From contig NC_088298.1 of the NCBI RefSeq assembly GCF_032854445.1, forward strand, positions 23,087,295 to 23,151,294: a DNA stretch of 64,000 nucleotides. The letters are read 5' to 3'. Shown here piece by piece: positions 56,901 to 64,000 of the stretch. Position numbers and translations under genes: made by a program. Below the pieces are notes generated by a model. The model worked only from the letters and a program-made list of their open reading frames with translations. It ran no database searches and was not told where the DNA came from. Origin of the DNA: Liolophura sinensis (Eukaryota; Mollusca; Polyplacophora; Chitonida; Chitonidae). The first letter of the stretch is position 1. Every line of letters starts with the position of its first letter.

Positions 56901-59900
56901 TCAGATGAGGCCAACTGTCCTACAAGAGCTACAGGTAGGTTTAGTCATATGACAATGTCCTACAAGAGCTACAGGTAGGTTTAGTCATATGACACTGTCC
57001 TGCAAGAGCTACAGGTATGTTTAGTCATATGACACTGTCCTGCAAGAGCTACAGGTAGGTTGAGTCATATGACAATGTCCTACAAGAGCTACAGGTATGT
57101 TTAGTCGTATGACACTTTCCTACAAGAACTACAGATAGGTTTAGTCATATGACAATGTCCTACAAGAGCTACAGGTATGTTTAGTCACATGACACTGTCC
57201 TAGAAGAGCTACAGGTATGTTTAGTCATATGACACTGTCCTACAAGAGCTACAGGTATGTTTAGTCATATGACACTGTCCCATGAGAGCCACAGGTATGT
57301 TTAGTCATATGACACTGTCCTACAAGAGCTACAGGTAGGTTGAGTCATATGACACTGTCCTGCAAGAGCTACAGGTAGGTTGAGTCATATGACACTGTCC
57401 TAGAAGAGCTACAGGTATGTTTAGTCATATGACACTGTCCCATGAGAGCCACAGGTATGTTTAGTCATATGACACGGTCCTACAAGAACTACAGGTAGGT
57501 TGAGTCATATGACACTGTTCTACAAGAACTACAGGTAGGTTGAGTCATATGACACTGTCCTAGAAGAGCTACAGGTATGTTTAGTCATATGACACTGTCC
57601 TACAAGAGCTACAGGTAGGTTGAGTCATATGACACTGTCCTACAAGAGCTACAGGTATGTTTAGTCATATGACACTGTCCTACAAGAGCTACAGGTAGGT
57701 TGAGTCATATGACACTGTCCTAGAAGAGCTACAGGTATGTTTAGTCATATGACACTGTCCTGCAAGAGCTTCAGGTATGTTTACTCATATGACACTGTTC
57801 TACAAGAGCTACTTCATGCTTAGTTATATGTATTTGGCAGATTGATTGATACATTTATGATGGATGTACATGAAAATGTTGAACTTTGAAAGTATTTATT
57901 GAAATGAGTCTGAAAATTAAAAATGTTTTCAGCAAAAATATAATAATGTACTTGTTACCTACCGCATGCTAGGAGACCAGCTTTGAAGTTCAAACACAAT
58001 AATGTACAATTAAAGCATATGTCTGTTTTGGGGAAAATTTTGAAGAACTTTTTTCCTGGATATTATTATGTAAGGTTTTACATCTGACCTGTACATGCAC
58101 TTTATGTTAGTGTTTTCTTTGTCTTTAATAGTGTTATTTGCCTTAAAAGAAGCAGCCAAGACTATATACATGTGTACGAGTATTGTGAATCAGAATCTTA
58201 TATGGTTACATTGTATTTAATGTCAGGGGTTGGACGTCATCCTGCCTTCTCAACAAAACTCAAAACATTACTCAAAGTCAGGAGTTGGATGTCATCCTGC
58301 CTTCTCAACAAACCTCAAAACATTACTCAAAGTCAGGAGTTGGACATCATCCTGCCTTCTCAACAAACCTCAAAACATTACTCAAAGTCAGGGGTTGGAC
58401 ATCATCCTGCCTTCTCAACAAACCTCAAAACATTACTCAAATTCAGGAGTTGGACGTCATCCTGCCTTCTCAACAAACCTCAAAACATTACTCAAAGTCA
58501 GGAGTTGGACGTCATCCTGCCTTCTCAACAAACCTCAAAACATTACTCAAAGTCAGGAGTTGGACGTCATCTTGCCTTCTCAACAAACCTCAAAACATTA
58601 CTCAAATTCAGGAGTTGGACATCATCCTGTCTTCTCAACAAACCTCAAAACATTACTCAAAGTCAGGAGTTGGACATCATCCTGCCTTCTCAACAAACCT
58701 CAAAACATTACTCAAAGTCAGGGGTTGGACATCATCCTGTCTTCTCAACAAACCTCAAAACATTACTCAAATTCAGGAGTTGGACATCATCCTGCCTTCT
58801 CAACAAACCTCAAAACATTACTCAAAGTCAGGAGTTGGACATCATCCTGCCTTCTCAACAAACCTCAAAACATTACTCAAAGTCAGGAGTTGGACATCAT
58901 CCTGTCTTCTCAACAAACCTCAAAACATTACTCAAAGTCAGGAGTTGGACGTCATCTTGCCTTCTCAACAAACCTCAAAACATTACTCAAAGTCAGGAGT
59001 TGGACATCATCCTGCCTTCTCAACAAACCTCAAAACATTACTCAAAGTCAGGAGTTGGACATCATCCTGCCTTCTCAACAAACCTCAAAACATTACTCAA
59101 ATTCAGGAGTTGGACATCATCCTGTCTTCTCAACAAAACTCAAAACATTACTCAAAGTCAGGGGTTGGACGTCATCTTGCCTTCTCAACAAACCTCAAAA
59201 CATTACTCAAAGTCAGGAGTTGGACATCATCCTGCCTTCTCAACAAACCTCAAAACATTAATCAAAGTCAGGGGTTGGACATCATCCTGTCTTCTCAACA
59301 AACCTCAAAACATTACTCAAAGTCAGGAGTTGGACATCATCCTGCCTTCTCAACAAACCTCAAAACATTACTCAAAGTCAGGAGTTGGACATCATCCTGC
59401 CTTCTCAACAAACCTCAAAACATTACTCAAAGTCAGGAGTTGGACATCATCCTGCCTTCTCAACAAACCTCAAAACATTACTCAAAGTCAGGAGTTGGAC
59501 GTCATCTTGCCTTCTCAACAAACCTCAAAACATTATTCAAACCTCAATAGAACTCTAGAAATCAGGCCACAAATGAATGGTCTTAATGTAATAATCACAG
59601 ATGAAATTTTGTGTCAAATACAGCAGATAAATCAGTACACAAACCTCTGTTACACCCAGGTTTGAGTGTGGGGCCTATCGTAGGAGCAGTGGTGGGCATC
59701 ATTATACTAACAGTCCTTGTCATCTGCCTCAAGTCTGTCAGTAAGTCTTTTGCTTTCTTGTGTCACTGGCTGTGCGACTGCTTGGGCGGTCAAGTGGTTG
59801 GAGCATCTTCCTCCAAGTCGGGAGATCGCAGGATCAAACCCAGGGTGGTGTCATACCAAAGATTTTAAAAATGGTATTTTAAAACCATGTTATTGACGTG

Positions 59901-61017
59901 AAACATCTGTTTCTTAGGGTAGGAAGATCTGCCAGCAACCTGATGATAGTTGTGGGTTTTCCCCGGGCTCTGCACGGTTTCCTCCCACCATAAGGCTGGC
60001 CGACTTGGTATAAGTGAAATATTCTTATGGCGTGAAACAACTATCAAATGAAATAAATCTGTTTCCCAGGTCATCATTATGACATCCGAACAAAGACAGA
60101 ATAAGGTTAGAGTAGAAAGGAATACATTGTAAATGATGCACCCCAATCAGATGTTGATGTGACAATGGCTTGAGGTACGGCTCTACACTAGTGCCACCTC
60201 ACAGGGTCAAAAAGTACGCCACCTTCCCATTTAATACATGTTTTCTTTGTTGAAAAATCGTATGTTTATGAAATCACAGTTTTCACTAAACATTAAATTG
60301 ATTTGCTCGGTTTGAAATAAAGTACTGTTATTGTGTCTTGTTATTGGGTTTATAATATGGACATGTTAGATTTGATTTGAATGAAACAAAACAAGACAAA
60401 AGTAAAGATGTCAGGATGTTGGTGTTAAAGATTCCTGGTAAATTTGTGGTTTTAAATTAATTATGTTTTTGACTTGGCTTATGTTCTACCCTGACATGCC
60501 TGAGCATCGGCGTCTAGGTTTTCTCCCTCCATAATGTTGAGCTGCTGTGAAATATACTGGAATACGGTATAAATTACAAACCAGACGCATAAACAAACAA
60601 GTGAATTACATATTCTCATCCTGTGTTTCAGTGCAAAAGGCAGGGAGACGGGAAAGCCCGGGTGCAGTGGCATACCACACAGCTGCCAACTATCGCCAAG
60701 CCAACTCCATGTTTCAGAGCTCACATACCTACAACAACAACAACAGCAGTAGTTCTCAGTCATATCCTCGGTCAGCATCCTCGGCCACCTCGGCCAATGG
60801 ACACAGCGGCAATTCACCGTATGCGACCTCCAACAGTGGTCAAACAGGGGCTACAACGACCTACCCTCCGCAGTCTCCAGCGAGACCAGAACATTTCCCA
60901 CACAATGATCCTTCCAGATTGCCATACACTTACCCGGTATCGGTTGATCCAGCTGGCCCAGAGTCACCCCCCTGCGCCCCACCTCCAGCATACGAAACAC
61001 TGTTTCCTCAGAAATAG
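50948..61017 (+). CDS. Single-pass membrane protein with three LDL-receptor class A modules, six exons
   Basis: Exons 50948-50987, 52846-52878, 54746-54844, 56509-56934, 59660-59740 and 60632-61017 join to 1065 nt (354 residues plus TAG). Every intron is GT/AG and phase 1. Residues 1 to about 23 form a signal peptide (FLVVAVVLGGFVWIAG). A short Cys-containing region follows, then LDLa modules at 56-91, 123-156 and 160-194, each with six cysteines and an acidic DxxxE calcium-binding end. Modules 1 and 2 are separated by a second Cys pair and a Thr run. Residues 203-223 form the membrane helix (VGAVVGIIILTVLVICL). A Ser/Asn/Gln-rich cytoplasmic tail ends with PPAY (344-347), a PPxY motif that could bind WW domains. 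LDLa modules bind ligands with calcium, so a surface receptor or adhesion role is likely. The ligand is unknown. Additional exons in the long introns are possible. Confidence 0.85.
51083..51789. repeat. Large inverted repeat in intron 1 of the LDLa gene
   Basis: The left arm (51083-51308) and right arm (51588-51789) are reverse complements of about 200 bp. They share ACAATGGCTGC, TCAATTTTGGCTCTTACCTC and GTATATTCCA. About 280 bp lie between, partly occupied by a SINE-A. Probably a foldback element split by a later SINE. Confidence 0.8.
51385..51535 (+). mobile_element. SINE-A, 5'-truncated
   Basis: CGTACGTGGGAAGGTCTGCT through CACCAATTAAATAAATAAAT. Lies in the loop of the inverted repeat, intron 1 of the LDLa gene. 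Confidence 0.88.
52305..52422 (+). mobile_element. SINE-A, degenerate
   Basis: ATGCTGGCTTCCTCTCCAGT and a tail AAAGCACCAAAAGAAATAAA. Much of the middle is missing. Confidence 0.5.
53385..53737 (+). mobile_element. SINE-B, full length
   Basis: The head has TTGGTAGAGCATCCGTTTTG. The body has CACCTAAGACTTTAAAAGAG and AGTCGTCTCAGTGAAGCAGC. The tail has ATATGACTGAAAAATTGTTG, then GACGTTAAACCCCAAGCACT and CACTC repeats. Lies in intron 2 of the LDLa gene. Confidence 0.8.
54612..54672 (+). mobile_element. SINE-A tail fragment, degenerate
   Basis: AAGTGAAATATCCTTGGGTA followed by CTTATAAATAAA. Confidence 0.5.
55418..55490 (-). mobile_element. SINE-A tail fragment, reverse
   Basis: TATTTATTTATTTGATTGGT, then TTTTACGCCGTACTCAAGAA. 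Intron 3 of the LDLa gene. Confidence 0.8.
56310..56440 (-). mobile_element. SINE-A, reverse, diverged
   Basis: TTTATTTGGTTGAGTTTTTG, TATTTTACTTATATGAGGCC and ATGGTGAGAGGAAAACAGAC are the degraded reverse of the SINE 3' half. Confidence 0.6.
56915..57815 (+). repeat. 40-bp minisatellite built from the exon 4 splice donor
   Basis: The unit is GTATGTTTAGTCATATGACA followed by CTGTCCTACAAGAGCTACAG. The first unit is the last 20 nt of exon 4 (CTGTCCTACAAGAGCTACAG) plus the start of intron 4. CAG/GTA(G/T)GT junctions fall at 56935 and every 40 bp to 57775, 22 positions in all. Only 57135 has lost its GT (CAG/ATAGGT). A partial last unit ends at 57815. Because 40 is not a multiple of three, use of the second donor would shift the downstream frame, and a TAG at 56976-56978 blocks longer extension. 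Confidence 0.95.
58223..59540 (+). repeat. 55-bp minisatellite, about 24 units
   Basis: Unit CAAAGTCAGGAGTTGGACAT, CATCCTGCCTTCTCAACAAA, CCTCAAAACATTACT, lying in intron 4 of the LDLa gene. Variation is limited to a few sites (GGGGTT/GGAGTT, ACATC/ACGTC, CCTGCC/CCTGTC/CTTGCC, AAAGTC/AAATTC). The unit has no stop in any forward frame, and since 55 is one more than a multiple of three, each frame cycles through all three readings. This explains the overlapping long open frames (up to 497 codons), which I do not regard as genes. Confidence 0.95.
59775..59880 (+). mobile_element. SINE-B head fragment
   Basis: TTGGGCGGTCAAGTGGTTGG, GCAGGATCAAACCCAGGGTG and AAGATTTTAAAAATGGTATT. Intron 5 of the LDLa gene. 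Confidence 0.7.
59925..60062 (+). mobile_element. SINE-A, 5'-truncated
   Basis: GATCTGCCAGCAACCTGATG, GTTTTCCCCGGGCTCTGCAC and AAGTGAAATATTCTTATGGC. Confidence 0.8.
60518..60600 (+). mobile_element. SINE-A remnant
   Basis: GGTTTTCTCCCTCCATAATG and GTGAAATATACTGGAATACG. Very degraded, just upstream of exon 6 of the LDLa gene. Confidence 0.5.
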
Positions 61018-61103
61018 GTTTCCAAGCTCACTTAACTATGCAAGAAAAAATGACTAAATGGTACATGTACTTCAACTGTTTGAATCTCAACGACTGCATG
61101 TGT

Positions 61104-61109
61104 ATTAAA
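61104..61109 (+). terminator. Possible polyadenylation signal ATTAAA
   Basis: A variant hexamer 87 nt after the LDLa-gene stop. The AATAAA words in the SINE tail at about 61374 are an alternative. Confidence 0.35.
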
Positions 61110-61195
61110 TATTAGAGTTGTAATTAAGAGAGATGAAATGTTTGATGTCACTGTTCATGTATATATTGAATAATAGTTTATTCAACCTTCTAGCT

Positions 61196-61255
61196 CGTGG
61201 TGATATGACTGAAAAATTGTTGAGTACAACGTTAAACCCCAAGCACTCGCTCAGC
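61196..61255 (+). mobile_element. SINE-B tail fragment
   Basis: GATATGACTGAAAAATTGTT, then AACGTTAAACCCCAAGCACT and CGCTCAG. Confidence 0.7.
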
Positions 61256-61257
61256 CG

Positions 61258-61386
61258 TCTCGCAGCCTGCTGATGTCTATTGGTTTCCCCATCCCATCCC
61301 GGTGTCCTCTCACCATAATGCTGGCGGCCATCATGTAAGTAAAATATTTTAGAGGACAGTGTAATTACCAGTCAAATAAATAAATA
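61258..61386 (+). mobile_element. SINE-A, diverged
   Basis: TCTCGCAGCCTGCTGATGTC, CTCACCATAATGCTGGCGGC and tail CAGTCAAATAAATAAAT. Adjacent to the SINE-B tail. Confidence 0.75.
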
Positions 61387-61639
61387 TGTTTTGTTGCTGA
61401 TTGATAAATGTATAATGTACATGGAGGAACTTTTTAATCAAGGATATTTGTAATGTTAAAGAATTGAGTATCAGCACTTATACACTGTATGTATACATGT
61501 GATGGAATTAAGCCGTTATGATTTGCATGCATATTGGTTAACTTGAAGTGTATGAAATGCCCTTTTCCTGGCAGTGTTATACCAGTTTTCCCCAATGTAG
61601 TGAAGATATGAAGCAAATCATGAGGAAGGAGCAGTTTGA

Positions 61640-63142
61640 GAGGCTTGGTCTCCACCCATCTCACTCATTGGTTTGGCTGTGTGAGAACCTTGGTCTCCAC
61701 CCATCTCACTCATTTGTTTGGCAGTTTGAGAACCTTGGTCTCCACCCATCTCACTCATTGGTTTGGCAGTGTGAGAACCTTGGTCTCCACCGATGTCACT
61801 CATTGGTTTGGCAGTTTGAGAACCTTGGTCTCCACTCATCTCACTCATTGGTTTGACAGTGTGAGAACCTTGGTCTCCACCCATCTCACTCATTGGTTTG
61901 GCAGTGTGAGAACCTTGGTCTCCACCCATCTCACTCATTGGTTTGGCAGTGTGAGAACCTTGGTCTCCACCGATGTCACTCATTGGTTTGACAGTGTGAG
62001 AACCTTGGTCTCCACCCATCTCACTCATTGGTTTGGCAGTTTGAGAACCTTGGTCTCCACCCATCTCACTCATTGGTTTGGCTGTGTGAGAACCTTGGTC
62101 TCCACCCATCTCACTCATTGGTTTGGCAGTGTGAGAACCTTGGTCTCCACCCTTCTCACTCATTGGTTTGGCAGTGTGAGAACCTTGGTCTCCACCCATC
62201 TCACTCATTGGTTTGGCAGTTTGAGAACCTTGGTCTCCACCCATCTCTCATTGGTTTGGCAGTTTGAGAACCTTGGTCTCCACCCATCTCACTCATATTT
62301 TGGGCAGTTTGAGAACCTAGGTCTCCACCCATCTCACTCATTTGTTTGGCAGTGTGAGAAGCTTGGTCTCCACCCATCTCACGCGTTGGTTTGGCAGTGT
62401 TAGGACCTTGGTCTCCACCCATCTCACTCATTGGTTTGGCAGTTTGAGAACCTTGGTCTCCACCCATCTCACTTGTTGGTTTGGCAGTTTGAAAACCTTG
62501 GTCTCCACCGATCTCACTCATTGGTTGGGCAGTGTGAAAACCTTGGTCTCCACCGATGTCACTCATTGGTTTGGCAGTGTGAGAACCTTGGTCTCCACTC
62601 ATCTCACTCATTGGTTTGGCAGTGTGAGAACCTTGGTCTCCACCCATCTCACTCATTTGTTTGGCAGTTTGAGACCCTTGGTCTCCACCCATCTCACTCA
62701 TTGGTTTGGCAGTGTGAGAACCTTGGTCTCCACCCATCTCACTCATATTTTGGGCAGTTTGAGAACCTTGGTCTCCACCCATCTCACTCATTTGTTTGGC
62801 AGTGTGAGAAGCTTGGTCTCCACCCATCTCACGCGTTGGTTTGGCAGTGTTAGGACCTTGGTCTCCACCCATCTCACTCATTGGTTTGGCAGTTTGAGAA
62901 CCTTGGTCTCCACCCATCTCACTTGTTGGTTTGGCAGATTGAGAACCTTGGCCTCCACCCATCTCACTCATTGGTTTGACAGTGTGAGAACCTTGGTCTC
63001 CACCCATCTCACTCGTTGGTTTGGCAGTTTGAGAACCTTGGTCTCCACTCATCTCACTCGTTGGTTTGGCAGTTTGAGAACCTTGGTCTCCACCCATCTC
63101 ACTCATTGGTTTGGCAGTTTGAGAACCTTGGTCTCCACCCAT
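61640..63142. repeat. 45-bp minisatellite, about 33 units, with a 450-bp higher-order repeat
   Basis: Unit CTCACTCATTGGTTTGGCAG, TGTGAGAACCTTGGTCTCCA, CCCAT. The unit is 15 codons, so both strands stay open over long stretches. The minus strand repeats MSEMGGDQGSQTAKP (frames 63178-62201 and 62244-61618) and the plus strand repeats THLTHWFGSVRTLVS. A 2-bp deletion near 62247 (ATCTCTCATT) shifts the frames. A variant block beginning CACTCATATTTTGGGCAG at 62290 recurs at 62740 with the same following variants, so ten units were duplicated together. No start context, splice site or domain supports a gene. Confidence 0.93.
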
Positions 63143-63249
63143 TGGGCTGTTGGGTTCTAGGACTGATTCCACAAACATGACAAAGACATTTCTGACTTAA
63201 GTCAAAATTTAAAAACTGCACTTAGTTTTTGGTTATGGAAGTTGAATTT

Positions 63250-63990
63250 TGCACACAATTGTCTTTGATGTACGGCTGACTTGAATACAGTATGTTGTAC
63301 ACCTATCATGTATCTTGTGTCTGGTTGACCTATATACCGTATGTTGTACACCTGTCACGTATCTGGTGTACAGTTGACTTGAATACAGCATGTTGTACAC
63401 CTATCATGTATCTGGTGTACGGTTGACCTAAATACCGTATGTTGTACACCTGTCAGGTATCTGGTGTACGGTTGGCTTGAATACAGTGTGTTGTACACCT
63501 ATCATGTATCTGGTGTACGGCTGACTTGAGTACAGTGTGTTGTACACCTATAATGTATCTGGTGTACGGTTGACTTGAATACAGCATGTTGTACACCTGT
63601 CACGTATCTGGTGTACGGCCGACTTGAATATAGCGTGTTGTACACCTATCAGGTATCTGGTGTACGGCTGACTTGAATATAGCGTGTTGTACACCTATCG
63701 TGTATCTGGTGTACAGTTCACTTGAATACAGCATGTTGTACACCTATCATGTATCTGGTGTACGGCTGACTTGAATACAGTGTGTTGTACACCTATCATG
63801 TGTCTTGTGTATGGCTGATTTGAATACAGTGTGTTGTACACCTGTCATGTATCTGGTGTACGCCTGACTTGAATACAGCATGTTGTACACCTGTCATGTA
63901 TCTGGTGTACGCCTGACTTGAATACAGTGTGTTGTACACCTATCATGTGTCTTGTGTATGGCTGACTTGAATACAGCATGTGACAATGAA
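63250..63990. repeat. 49-bp minisatellite, about 15 units
   Basis: Unit TGAATACAGTGTGTTGTACA, CCTATCATGTATCTGGTGTA, CGGCTGACT. Repeated GTTGTACACC words fall 49 bp apart (for example 63294 and 63343). It begins after a 100-bp spacer from the 45-bp array and runs almost to the window end, so its full length is not known. Confidence 0.93.
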
Positions 63991-64000
63991 CGACGTAAAA

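Noticed and set aside
58172-59665. 497-codon open frame and two other long frames over the same stretch
   Set aside because: Explained by a stop-free 55-bp tandem repeat that cycles through all frames. No domain, start context or splice support.
61618-63178. Long open frames on both strands encoding 15-residue repeats
   Set aside because: A 45-bp unit without stops keeps both strands open. Kept as a repeat and mentioned as a finding, not called as a gene.

Overview
The window reads as nuclear DNA of a lophotrochozoan animal, most likely a mollusc. The basis is mixed. Short exons with GT/AG junctions and AT-rich introns are visible. More than 25 copies of a tRNA-derived SINE ending in AAATAAATAAA are also visible, of a type I remember from gastropod and other molluscan genomes. 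No database search was possible, so the taxon is an inference. Most of the 64 kb is repetitive and only two intact host genes can be modelled.

Layout. 0-5 kb: AT-rich DNA with a broken THAP-domain fragment and a 34-bp minisatellite of about 66 units. 5.9-14.5 kb: a segment whose two ends carry clustered GTCGCC(C/T)AAATGA motifs in opposite orientation next to (TA)n tracts; it encloses minus-strand exons resembling a KMT5A-like SET gene, apparently disrupted. 15.4-26.1 kb: a GC-richer island holding a decayed Maverick/Polinton (adintovirus-like) element. 26.4-31.8 kb: a possible solo LTR, a MITE, SINEs and an 18-bp minisatellite. 32.2-36.8 kb: a four-exon gene for a small secreted cysteine-rich protein. 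37-40 kb: nested MITEs and inverted repeats. 40.2-41.3 kb: an alpha-1,3-fucosyltransferase pseudogene. 41.4-50 kb: LINE and SINE pieces, a 2.5-kb TIR-bounded segment with a broken Tc1-like transposase, and two SINEs with target-site duplications. 50.9-61.0 kb: a six-exon gene for a membrane protein with three LDL-receptor class A modules. 56.9-64 kb: four unrelated minisatellites with units of 40, 55, 45 and 49 bp in and beyond that gene.

The Polinton carries, left to right: a 5'-truncated conserved protein gene; a minus-strand coiled-coil/membrane protein gene; a major capsid protein ORF; a truncated packaging ATPase; three small accessory genes with terminal hydrophobic segments; a retroviral-type integrase; and, on the minus strand, a protein-primed family B DNA polymerase followed by a zinc-ribbon protein. 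Together these describe a self-synthesising, virus-related transposon. Most reading frames are broken, no terminal inverted repeats or maturation protease were found, and the left end stops inside a gene, so this is a decayed partial copy.

The two host genes have internally consistent models. The secreted protein's exons sum to 354 nt (117 aa) with 14 cysteines after a signal peptide. The LDLa protein's exons sum to 1065 nt (354 aa), all introns are phase 1, and its first LDLa module is completed only by joining exons 3 and 4. In the LDLa gene the last 20 nt of exon 4 and its splice donor have been amplified into a 22-unit minisatellite carrying 21 intact donor-like sites.
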